Source: Ramazzottius varieornatus
Lineage: Eukaryota; Tardigrada; Eutardigrada; Parachela; Ramazzottiidae
NCBI GenBank assembly: GCA_001949185.1
Contig: BDGG01000010.1
Coordinates: 228,469-292,468, forward strand
Length of the DNA: 64,000 nt
Direction of reading: 5' to 3'
Below the pieces are notes generated by a model, which saw only the letters and a program-made list of their open reading frames with translations, did not search any database and was not told where the DNA came from. Shown in pieces: positions 49,945 through 61,203 of this stretch. Both the position numbers and the translations under genes were made by a program. Positions within the stretch are counted from its first letter, which is position 1, and each line of letters begins with the position of its first letter.

Positions 49945-49952
49945 AATCTGGC

Positions 49953-50970
49953 CGCATGCGCTGCACTGTACCGAAGCTGTGCTGCGCTGCAGCACAGCTG
50001 TAGTACGGAATCGACGGAATTTGTGCAGCACAGCACAGTATGCAGCAGGAAGCCGAAGACTGCCGCGCAGATCACGTACTGACACTTAATGCCCCATTCG
50101 TGCTTACGCGTCGGCGACAGAAGTCAAAGGCGAGAGGTTTGCAATCAAGTAATGCGGCTGTTAAAGGTTCGGAAATTTTTGATGCAGGCATGATGTTATA
50201 ACTTTTTCGCTAAGATTTTACTCTCTGCACCTTTCCGTGAAACTGCGTGTCGTTCTTACTTCAATGCGGCAGAAACGGAATTTCAGGTCAGGTCATGCCA
50301 TATGGTGTGGTGTCATGTCATAAACCACAACCAGTTGGAAGTGGCCGACTGTTTTTGCTCTTACAACATTCCTTTCATGCCTTTTTTCTTTCGTCTGAGC
50401 GTTCTGATCCTCAAATTCAAGTTCGATAATGTTGACCAAGGCTCAAATCCTTCGCATTGGAATGAAGTACTGGATGTATAGACGTTGGAAACTTCTGAGA
50501 CTGGCCAAGGCATATACCTCGATAGATTCTATGCAAGAGATCCTGGGTGAGTACAGAAGGGGTTGTATAACCGGAAGATAGAAAACACGCCAAAGTGAAA
50601 ATCCGCCAGAAAAACATTTTCCACAGGCTGCTCAACCCGATTCCCGTAGGTTGCGAAATACGGCACTAAACGGAAACGTTAAGGCGAAAAACCGAGCGGA
50701 AAAAGCAAATCAATGGACCTTTCGTATTCAAGAACTTTTGTTGCAGTCGCAGAACTTTTGCCGCTGGAAGTGCGAACGATGACTTCACCAAAAAACCGTT
50801 TTCACGGCCGTCTTCTGTCGCCAACGCGAGAGCACGAATGGGGCATAACACATACTGGAGTTTTTGAAAATTCGAACTTCAAGCATCTCAGCTTTGCCTT
50901 ACTTTAGCGCAGATTTTTCCAGCTTGACCACCGATTTCGCTGACAAAACTGTACTAGCTAGTGGTTCCGA
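49953..50970. other. Repeat-rich intergenic, no gene
   Basis: Begins with a further GCTGCA/CAGCAC-rich stretch to about 50050, then unassigned sequence. A piece at about 50950-50970 is a remnant of the inner part of the 32.9-34.3 kb element. Confidence 0.4.
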
Positions 50971-51479
50971 TAAGAATATAAATTCCAGGCCGAATACCCT
51001 TGGAATGGAAAATAGGAAAGGAATTCCTAATATTCCTATATTCCTATTTTCTTCTTCAGAAGGTCCTCGCAAGCGTCTGGAATTCCAAAGTCCCATTTGC
51101 CAGTTTAGTTCTTTTACATACCCATTTGAAACAGTGAACATGACCTGAAGTCATCAACAAATATGGTTTTGCGACTTACGCACAGTTGAATGCGCCGCAT
51201 ACTCTAGTGCGACAGATCGAAAATGCTTTTGGTCGTTCAGTTGAACGACCAATTAGCCTCGGTGGTACGCATGTGTGAGCCAGCATCGGGTTCAGTTTTT
51301 CGACAAGATCTGCTGGATCTTCGACTGTTGACCTCGTGGAATTCCTCAATTTTCTCCGATTTCCGCTAGTTTTCCAAATAGGAATTCCACCGTTCCCATC
51401 GGCTACCCCTTGGAACGGAGCAGGATTCCAGGAATGGAACGGAGTTTGGAAAGGATGGAATTAGGAATTTACAACCTTA
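50971..51479. mobile_element. hAT-type MITE with GGAATTCC-rich interior
   Basis: Ends TAAGAATATAAATTCC and GGAATTTACAACCTTA are imperfect inverses. They are flanked by GGTTCCGA (50963-50970) and GGTTCTGA (51480-51487), an 8-bp duplication with one change. The flanks rejoin to a sequence found uninterrupted at about 34135-34170 (CTAGTGGTTCTGACCACTGG), which confirms the insertion site. Confidence 0.85.
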
Positions 51480-51732
51480 GGTTCTGACCACTGGGAAGGC
51501 CGAGCTAGTTATCCAGCAAGCCGTTCTTTGTGGTCTGCATCACACAGTAACTACAGCGGCTGCTTACACTCGTATCAAATCATCCACAATTTCCGGAAAA
51601 TCATGGAGACCCTGCGTGTTCAAGTGGTAATAATTTCAAGCGCCTGTCAGCCAGCAGTCCTTCAGGATAATGCGGCAAGCAGGGGGCAGCGGCTTCTCGG
51701 TAGGCCTGATCCTTGACGGGATGTGGAGATTC

Positions 51733-52753
51733 AGCAATTCTCACGCCGACAGCCGGATGTTGGACCACAGTAAAAATCGCGGTGAACTCCCAGTTGCAGA
51801 GCTGTGTTCCTTGATGGCTTCCACCAGCATATCGCGTACGTCGCTTGGTCCGACGAACGTTTCACCATTCCCTGCCAACAAACAAGTCTTTTTATCAGTG
51901 CACAAATGGGTATCTCCATATGAGAATGCGTCCGAATAGTTTCAGATCAAATTGTTCAGGAGATCGTGCCGAAGTTTCTGCACCCTCAGGCTAAACTCAA
52001 ATGCGACTTTTACCTACACTAAACAAACTCTAGGGGACTCAAATCCGGAGTCAGATTCAACTTCCAACCACAGGTCAGAGAGTTACAAAGGAAGAGATGA
52101 GAGCGCCGAAGCCCTATATATGCGCTCCACGGATCAGTACGCACAACGCTATGCGCTCTGATGTTTAATCGGTCAATCAGATGCAGAAACTGATACGAGT
52201 ATGTGTACCGGAAGTGATCGCTGGTGCACGTCTCCAGCTAAAGCATGTTGCAAGTTGGAAAGACTCGCCCTTAGAACCCTTGCATTTTTCCGAGTTGTAA
52301 CTCTATATTTTTCGGCCAATCGTTCCGGTCTGATTACTGTACTGGATAGCATGACGATCATGATCAGCGAAATTTTTTCTGTACTCGTACCGAATATTAA
52401 TACTCCCCGACGCCGTTGAGCGCTTGCTTGAGCGTTGAACCATCCTTTGATTGTTTCGGGGAAGTCATCGTAGTAGCTGTAAAAAACATTGCTGGTGACC
52501 TTCAATCAGTGATTGCGCCGTTGGATTTTTGTCAAGCTGACGGCGAGATGGTTGGAATCAAACACTCTGCTCAACACGAGTTGCCAGTTTTGCGAGACTC
52601 TGTAACAACACAAATGCTACATAGCAATGGAAAACGGCGGACCATGCTGTTGTGCCATTATGTTAATACACTGTATACATAACGTTATAGTTTGTCACAT
52701 ACCGTCGATAATGATAGCGTAGTACGCGCAGTACTCGTCAAGGTCCGCCATTC
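51733..52753 (-). pseudogene. Uncharacterised family, copy B (decayed)
   Basis: Minus-strand homologue of the gene at 10.4-12.6 kb. A start-like exon is MADLDEYCAYY. Next comes a block with VSQNWQLVLSRVF that runs into a stop near 52507, then continues IKGWFNAQASAQRRRGVLIFG. A block near 51900-51733 (KTCLLAGNGETFV, LLWSNIRLSA) ends in TGA where copy A has Trp. No C-terminal half is found. At least two nonsense changes and a missing end indicate a pseudogene. Confidence 0.68.
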
Positions 52754-52759
52754 TTAGCC

Positions 52760-54656
52760 AGTTATAATGTCTGCGGTCACTGTTTTATCGATACGGAACA
52801 CTAAAAGCACAGTGGGTGCCACAGCTCGACCATCGTGGCGAGAGCAAGCAAAGCCACTCAAGCAGGGTGAGTGCCATCGGCCTTCGGAACAATGATGCGA
52901 TACATCATTCCTCTGGCCGGGAGCTTTATTGCAAGACCGGCCAGGCAGACATGCATCACGGCACAGTCTCCTGCAAGGGAGACTGAACTGGGCCTGCATT
53001 CGATGTTGGTCGTGGCTGTCTTGCACGAGAGCATAGATTTATAACAGTGTGGTCCTGCTTCGTTCTGGCAACCTTTGGTGCTGACAAGACCAACTAGATA
53101 ACTAGGCAATCTAGGCGGTCTTGATTCTGGCACGGTAATACATGTTAGCCACGACCCTCTAGTTAATATATATATCGTGGTTTTCGTATGCGTTTGAACA
53201 AAGCCGCGGGACTTTGAAGATTTATCCCCAATCCACTCATTCGACTGTATGGTTTTACTGTACGTACATCAGTCAGATCGGCGCGTAGAGCTGCCTGTTG
53301 GCAAATTCCCAATCGGTGTACGGTAGCGCACCATCCATCAAACATCATTTTTTGGTCAACACCGGACTATGTGGGCAACGAGTTTACGGCCTGTGTTCCC
53401 TTGAAGATTTCTTCAAACGTACCTCCCGGAAAAATCACCGATGCGTCCCAGCCCGGTCCGTCTCTTGGTCGTTTGGGTCGCACGATCACCAGCTATGTAT
53501 TCCAGCAATGATAGCTTCACATCGTTTTTCTTTGGAAGATAACTCTACGCCCTGTCTTTTAACGGGTCTTCATCACCCTACTTCAAGTGCAGCTCAATGT
53601 TTCCAAAACTGGCAGGTCTTCTAAATGGCGCATCGTTTAGAGGCTGCTCTGATTTGTCCGAGTCACCGTATATATGCAACCACGGTCAGTAAAGTCTCGT
53701 CCCTCGCCCGAAGTTCGCTACGATGCCAACTCTCCTCGGCACCGGCGCTCTCTTCGCGGGCTACCGTCAGCTTGCAAGACAGACGGTTGATGGGGTGGAA
53801 AAGGGGACTGCGCAGATCGAGCTCACCTTCGAGACCAAAGAAAATTACTTGTCCTGCTCCTGCAGTCGTACGAGAAAATATTCCTTCTAACACTAAACTG
53901 TATTCTCGTACAATGTCATGCTCTTCGTTTCTTTCCTTTTTCTCTTTAGTTTTACGTGTACCAATTCTTGCCCCTTCGAGCTTTGTCACCGCACTCGGGG
54001 TTGGTTGAACGACCTGTACCTTCCGCATTGGTCACGCCAACCGGTCCTGTCGACCTACATGTATGCCTTCGGAGTGCGAAGCAGTCATCCCAGATTTGAA
54101 ATGTTACCTCGGGGAGTTCTTCAAACCACGACTGAGACCCGGAGTCCGTCCTACTGATTCAAACAGCGCACTCGTAAGGACGATATTAGCCCATCGTAAA
54201 GCCAGCTCATCGTTGACGTTTCTTGTTCGGTTCTTTGTAGGTTAGTCAGGCAGCTTGATGGAGTCGTTCTGCTCTTTGGTACGGTGTTTAGCTTAGCGGC
54301 GTACTTGGGGCGCAAAACCTGACTCGATTACAACGTGCATCATCATCGCTTCCATTCACCCACGTATTGGAATATCCTCTTCCCAAAGAAAATTCCGGGA
54401 TGAGTTCACAGTCCGCCGATAACTAGAAAGATAAGCGGAAAACTCAGGGACCAGCTTAACTGTATTTCTTTCGAACATAACAAACTACAACGTGTCTCCG
54501 CAGTCAACTGACAAATACTGAACCGAGCGGCAAATTTAACCATGCTTTGGCAACGCGACAGCTCCGCTTGGTACAAAAACAGTAAGGTTGTTGTAAAGCC
54601 AAAGAGAAGTCAAGACCATTCAGCATAAAAGAAATAAATCAATTCCAGAAACTTCT
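52760..54656. other. No recognised gene
   Basis: Several open stretches on both strands (for example a cysteine-rich one at 53133-52858, minus) lack splice partners or family signatures. The promoter or distal exons of unknown genes may lie here. Confidence 0.35.
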
Positions 54657-57600
54657 TCACCGGTTATTCGCATTCTTCTTCGAAGAGCTACTCAGTTTAG
54701 CTTGTGTCTCACTTCGGCTAGTGTCTAACAAGGCCAGCGATTCGTTGGTCAGCGTCAAGAGCTGCACTGCCGAATGCTTCCAGCTATCACAAATGTCCTT
54801 CTTGACATGCTTCAGAACTTCTTCCATCGGCTACAAAATAATACAAAAACGATCAAATTAATATCCGAATATTTCGAATTAATTTCTGAAATTATTACCG
54901 TTGAGTATTCATCGTGGCAAAGAGGAAACTCTCCAGCATTCACTTCCACACCGGCCATGTCGAGGTAGTCTGTTGAAGAAAGCGGCGCGATGACTTCTTC
55001 CAGGTTGGCTGCGAGAGTCTTTAAAGGCTGCGAGACGTGTTCGACGAAGGTGCTAAAGTCTTCCAGCCATTCTTCGAGAGACTTCCGAAACTCTGTCACT
55101 TCCGGTGGGATTTTGCCTTTCTTGTCTCTGCGTTCCTGGTTGTGAAGGTGGAGAGTAAAGAAGGAAGTCTTCAGCGTCTGTATTATCCACAGCGAACACC
55201 GCACAACCTGGGAAAGTAAACAAGAAACAAATGAACCGATCTTCTACATAGCAAGCCGGAAGTGAACGGTTCTTACTTGCAACAGTAACGAAACGCTAAG
55301 TAACAGATCCCGATAACGCCAGCAGACTGTCTTCTCATCATCGGTCTTGAACACCTCAAAGATGTCATCCACCATTTCTGCAAAAAGAGGACGCACATGA
55401 TCAAAATGAGCGCAGTACAGCACAAAGAATCACAAGCCTTTCTAATCTTCGTACAGCACTGTATGGTGTATCGGTTGTCTTTCTACGTTTCGTTCATAAG
55501 ATAAGTCTCGGAGTTTCGCTTACGCTGTAACTTCATCGGGATTTCCACACTGTGAAAAGCGTTGGCCAGACTCCTACTCGAACTCGCTGGGCTTTCCCCG
55601 TTGTGAAGAGTACTCAGCACTTCCGGCGGAAGTTCACTGGATTCTTCAGCAGTCTTGGCCGAACGCTCGGGATTCTCCACCGGAAACGTCGCTATAAAAG
55701 AACAAAACACGTCCACAACGCTACCCACAGTACTCTCGGTAAGGTTGTGGGACCTCGGCAATCGCCAAACTCAAAAAACTTACGCGTAGCGTGGGAAGCT
55801 TGGACGGCAGTCGATATCACACGATCCACAAGGCAAACCAACTGACCCATCCGAAAGCACAAGGCATGACAGCCCAACTTGAGAAACACAGGCAAGGAAT
55901 GAGGATGCGACTGACTAGTCAAATGAGCTAAGGCTTCCTGCAAAATGTACGGAACAAAATCAAAAAAAACTCGGGAAAATCCTTTTCCAAGTGGCGCACC
56001 CTCTCAGCCAGTGACAGCCGCGACACTGAAAACGTGCGCCACTTGCGAAAAAGTTTGTTAAGTTGCCGAGCTTCCATACTACTTATTCTCAAAATTTCAG
56101 GCTGTAGATTCCAAGCAAAGATTCCAAAAATGCTAAATTCAACACCATGTTGACTGCTTTAGCTTACAGAAGAGAGAACATCAAAATTGGTTTTCAAAAG
56201 TTTTTGAAGAAGTGAAACTCACCGTTACTTCCGGTAGGGCCGTCTTGGCCGCTTTGCACACTTCAAAGAAGGCATCACTCGTTCTCATTACACTATTCGG
56301 TCCTTCCAGTGCGATCTCCAGCTGCGAGACTGGCACATGGTCCCTCAGCGCTTCCTTCAACGGTACATGTTCTCGCGCAAAGGGGTTGTAGCGCGAATAC
56401 ATGGCGGCCATGGTCAGCGCATCACAGTACAGCGTCATCTGCCATCGACGGACATGCAGCCAGGTCGACTCTTGTCTACCCGACCGCTTGTTCCGTTCTT
56501 CCTCCGTTCTTTCATAGGCCACGTCCCAAGAAGGTAGGACGTTATAGTCGGAAGGCTCTTTGCAGTCGGCAAAGTCGGTCTGGTCTATGGAAAGAGCGGC
56601 GGAACCGAAGTAGCGCTCCAGATCGAGCAACCACCACCGACATTCCACGTCACTGTAAAGCAAAAAACACCATGAATACCTACAGTTCCTCCGCCAAATC
56701 TCCTCAGTCATAAAAAAATCAGAGAAAATTCCTACACTAACACATACATAAAACTGATTAGAACCTTGGCAAACAAACTCGACAAGATCGCATTTCCTAG
56801 CAACGCAGGCTTCCAGCTACTGACACTACAGATGCGCCACTCGAGAAAACAGTCCTGTCGAGTTTGATTGCCGAGCCGTCTAACCTCCCATTTCATTGCA
56901 AATTACTTCAAAAAATATTCCACGGAAATTTGAGACATTTGTTTGAAGGTGGTATCATGCTTACTTGACAGGTCGCCGTAAGGGCAGGACCCACAGCCTC
57001 CCATACGCGGCCTTCATGTAGGACGACGAGTACTTGAGGTCTTTCTTCATGAGCTCCAGCTCGACGACGTTGAAAAAGTCTTCGCGCGAGATGCTTTGTT
57101 GCTGGAACTCGAAGGTCTCGAAGATGCAGTTGGTGAAGAAGCGCACCATGTCGTCAGCTAAGTCCAATGCGGCATCACCGGCGCCACATACCATCAACGG
57201 ACCCAGTAGCAGGTACGACAGATGGTTGAGCTGTAGAGCCTTGATGTCCAGCTGCCTGAAATGCTCGTACGCCACATTCACCGCGCCTAAAAAGTGCGAA
57301 AATAGACTGAAGGTGATCCTTCCTCCACCACACACCAAAAAGACTTGCTGTTTGTCTTCTCTAAGTTATACGAACATTAAAAGATCTTTCTTACCGCTGC
57401 GGAGGTACAGGTGGATGAGGAGCAGGCGGAAAGTCGGATTGCACAAGTGTCTTGGCTTGGCCAGCAGACATTCGCACAAGGAGATGGCTTGCAAAAGGTG
57501 CCTCCAATCTTCTACAAACAGGCTACCGCTCACATCACCGCCATGAAGTTTTCCTTCCTAATGTAAAAGACTCACTTACGGTCTTTTTTGAAGAGGTCAA

Positions 57601-60023
57601 ACTGTTGGTAGACCGCCAGTGTGGCGTATGCGTCGCCCAAGCGAACCATGTCCCCCGCCTGGCCTCTACTCAATTCATCAGCCTCGAAGCTATAAGCCCG
57701 AAGAGCGAGAAGGTCTTTGACGTCGGGGACCGGTATGAGGTTGCGATCGGATGGAGCGAGGTCGTGCCGAAGTGCCCAGGAGAGAATGAGGGCGCTTTGG
57801 TGCTTGATGACGGCCGAGACGGAAGTGAGGACTTGGGACTTGTCATCAAGGCTGATGGACGCCGTCGAACTGGTTAGCGCCACTCTGTTGAGCAACTGAA
57901 AGAACGTTCGTTGGCAGCCTGGGATTCGTGAGCTCGGCAAACAAACTAAACCAGATCATTTTCCCAACTGGCGCTCGCGTCAGCCATCATCACTGAAAAA
58001 GTGCGCCACTTGGGGAAGTGCCGTGGTCGAGTTTATTTGCCGAGCTCCCATTCTCCGACAAAGGAAAAAGTACGAAAACAGATGCTTGATTACCTTGATA
58101 CTATAGCCGGGAGGGATTACTAAAAGAAAAGACTTGATATCCAAGTAGAAACTGGGTTTGTCACCAGCGTTCCCGAAGTACTCGAGCAATGCATCTGTCA
58201 GTCCATCCCGCGCACTTTCCGTCACTTTCGCTGTAAAAAAACAAACCTGTCTATATCACGTGTACCGTAAAAAACTCTGTTTCAAAAGAAGAAAAGTTCA
58301 TGAACGTACCAGCAAAGTCCGCGGGGAACTTTGCGTCGAATGTATGCAGCATCAGCCTCTTGTAGAAATGCAAAGAAGCGATGGTCCACATGCGCTGTGA
58401 GTACATCTTGGAAACGACACCTAAACTTTCCACAACTTTCGTCATGTGTTCTCTGATGTTCAGAGAGTCGCTAGAAGTGTGCGAAGAGATGCAGGTGAAG
58501 AAGTGCTGGACTTTGATGTCCACCAGCAGCTCCAGCATCTCACCAACCAAGCACCCATTCTCGGCCATCATCAACAGAATCTTCTCTGCTTCATCTAAAC
58601 GACTACCTTCAACAAGTTTTTTCACCACGAATCGCCTGAGAATCTCGACGTAGTGATCGTCCCAGAAGACTGTGAATAAAAAGCAAAGCTCGAGAAATGT
58701 ATTACAGGTATTAGGACATCGACGAACGACTGGCACATAATCATTTTATCAAGTGCCGCGCATTTCCAGCCAAAAGCACTGACAACGTGCGCCACCTCGG
58801 ATAACGACCGTGCTCAATTCATCTGCCGACGTCTTAATTTACAAAAAGCTGGAACGAAACTAACCGCCTCCTCGTTCTTGACCGTTCATGGAATCCAGAC
58901 TCTTGAGCAACGCCAAACATGTGTCCAGTTCTTGGTTAGTTTCAGTGAGCAGCCATATTTTCAGAGCAGCTTGGTTGGGGTGGTTCGTGACGTTCGGGAA
59001 ACGTTTGTCCAAGGTTCGATAAGCTAAGCCTAACGTAACGTTCCTCTTGCTGGCTTCCATTCCGTCCAAGGCCTGTAAAAAGAAATCTTTCCGGAACAGC
59101 ATATACCTACTTATAGTCCACGACCTTACTTGAAGGATAAGGCTCGTGATGGCCATTTGGTAGTGAATATTCGGATTATTCTGGTCTAGTCGAGCGAGGC
59201 TCATCGCGATCTTCTGCATTTCTTTGGGCTGGTGATGCCGGAAATAGCAAGTCAAAATCAGCTCCATGGCATCGCCGTTTCCTTTACAGGCGATCAGCGC
59301 CTTTTGCAGGAAATGATGTATCCGGAAAACTGCAAGAACAAATTTAATGTGAATTCTTTTGTAAGGAATGGACTTTCACAGTGGAAATGATGTCCAGCCA
59401 TGGCGTCTCTACGGTTCGGCTCAAGAAACTCAGTTGTCCAACTGATTTGGCACATCATATGGTAAAGATAATTACGTGACGTACTAAAATTCAAACAACC
59501 AGTGGCGTGACCGAATGGGAAATCGCGGCACTGATTGGCCAACCAACTAAGGTAACATTCTTGCCAAGCATTTTCATTTGATTTCACTCACAGTCGGCTG
59601 TTTGATGTTGGTAGAGGTGGACAACCACAAGAATCGTTAGCTCGTCTATCTCCGCATTTTCAGGTATGCTATCGATGATGTTTTCGCAGGTACGGAGAGT
59701 TCGTGGATTGCCAGGATCATGTCGGACGAGCGCCAGCGCTTTGCAGGCCAGGAACGGTGGAGCAGCACCAAACTTCTTGATCAGCTTATCCGTCTCCTGC
59801 ATTGCTCGCTTCGGCTCAGGTTCCAGCAAATCTGCAAGGGAAAGCTATAATGCTAAAATTGAGAGGTCAGAGAATAAATTTGACGGAATTTACCCAGAAC
59901 ATTCTTTAGCCGGCGTCCACTGATACCCGCTTTTGGCCAAGCATCGCGAATGCTGTTCCATGACTGATTCTCTCGTCTGGATCCCAATCCCGCCACCGGA
60001 TACAGTTTCTTTTGATGGCTCAT
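54657..60023 (-). CDS. NAA25: NAA25, auxiliary subunit of NatB acetyltransferase
   Basis: NAA25 (MDM20) is a TPR-type scaffold that anchors catalytic NAA20 to ribosomes for N-terminal acetylation of Met-Asp/Glu/Asn/Gln proteins. Fifteen exons: 60023-59894, 59831-59592, 59329-59130, 59072-58865, 58669-58310, 58230-58094, 57895-57580, 57511-57395, 57286-56965, 56652-56223, 55937-55784, 55691-55524, 55377-55277, 55207-54899 and 54830-54657. The N-terminus has GRRLKNVLDLL and ETDKLIKKF like human NAA25. Helical repeats follow, with GDKPSFYLDIKSFL, the ADELSRGQAGDMVRLGDAY region and the WLLDLERYFGSAAL segment. It ends with a coiled-coil stretch and the last exon EEVLKHVKKDICDSWKHS. Four introns hold palindromic MITEs. 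The last exon is copied at 21.3 kb. Confidence 0.92.
55973..56075. repeat. GTGGCGCAC palindromic MITE, locus 16
   Basis: Monomer (CCAAGTGGCGCACC / AACGTGCGCCACTTG, end GTTGCCGAGCTTCC) in NAA25 intron 10. Confidence 0.84.
56764..56880. repeat. GTGGCGCAC palindromic MITE, locus 17
   Basis: Monomer with well-kept ends (TTGGCAAACAAACTCGACAAGATC) but a decayed left core (CTAGCAACGCAGG). In NAA25 intron 9. Confidence 0.8.
57928..58049. repeat. GTGGCGCAC palindromic MITE, locus 18
   Basis: Near-complete monomer from GAGCTCGGCAAACAAACT to the inverse TTTATTTGCCGAGCTCCC. In NAA25 intron 6. Confidence 0.88.
58736..58833. repeat. GTGGCGCAC palindromic MITE, locus 19
   Basis: Monomer (CAAGTGCCGCGCA / AACGTGCGCCACCT) in NAA25 intron 4. 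Confidence 0.8.
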
Positions 60024-60566
60024 CCTAGACGGTGAGCTATAGTTTCAGAGACAACAAGAACGAGATATTTCAATGAGACATTCTGAAAGCAGAAAACACC
60101 AAACAGCAAATGAATTTTTCCGAACAGCTGTCCGATTGCATAACTGATAGCTGGCCGTACGGTACAGTTTTCACTCAATGAACTGCTGACTCACCACTCA
60201 CAGCTGAACTGAAGGTCGTTCGTACAGCTTCGCGGTTAGATGAACGCGTGTTCAAGTCCCATAACAACAATTATAGGGACTTGGACTTTGTTTTTGGGCA
60301 AACGACGAACCCTTGCTTGTCCACTCATCTTTTTGAAGTTTGGTTTTCTTTAGATCGTGTGGAACTTTGTTTCATGAGACTGGAGTTTATGGGAAGCCTC
60401 ATTCGAACCATGCTCCTCCGAAATGACCCAGTACAGCGTGCGACTGAGAATCGAACCGGAATCGAACAGGAAGGAAATTCAGGCACTTCACTATTGCCAC
60501 TCCCATTTGATAGGTGGTTACTATCGGTTCGAACTTCGAAGCCAGCAGCAGGGCAATCTTTCACTA

Positions 60567-61203
60567 CGAGGTAAACGACATAACTCGGCCGTACCCGTTT
60601 TTGGGACATAATTCGGCCGGTGTTGCGGTATAAGGTGGCAGCACGTGGCACTTTACTGTATGCCGAATACCGCACCCATGACCGTACCACACTTCGGTTT
60701 CGCGGTAACGCTGTTTTGCGGTACCGCACTGGCTATCGAGCAAAGCTTCTTCCCCCACGACAACTACTTTTCCGGAAAGCGATCACAACATCAGAAAATA
60801 CTCTTTTATAAAATTGGCAGTGCGGTATTGCATCAGACCACGGTCACCAAACGGAAATTCGTCAGAGAGTTGTTTCATACCGTCCACAACGCTCGAAATC
60901 TTGAAAACAAGCTGAGTGACGTGCAGGATAATCATGGAAGCGACGACACAAGCGCCTCTCGAGGCCTACTTGATTTTAGTTTCGCAGGCTCTTCAGCATT
61001 AGCGCGACCCTTCTCTCTTCGAAGACCTGTATTTCATCCTCTGAGCATCGGATCTTCTCCAGAACCGTTTAGAGCTTTAGGAAAAAATATTTTTTGATCC
61101 GTAAATCATACAGGATGGAAATCCATCCAGAAGTTACTGAAAAAAACAGCCGTCCGAATTATGTCCCAAAAACGGGTACGGCCGAATTATGTCGTTTACC
61201 TCG
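60567..61203. mobile_element. TA-flanked element with ~55-bp inverted ends
   Basis: Ends CGAGGTAAACGACATAA and the inverse TTATGTCGTTTACCTCG extend about 55 bp, including GTACCCGTTTTTGGGACATAAT on the left and its inverse on the right. TA flanks both sides. The 637-bp interior has no transposase. The outermost CGAGGTAAA matches the right end of the element at 21849-22165, so the two families are related. Confidence 0.85.

Noticed and set aside
53625-54028. Long overlapping open frames on both strands
   Set aside because: No start context, splice partner or family signature; frames on both strands suggest composition bias.
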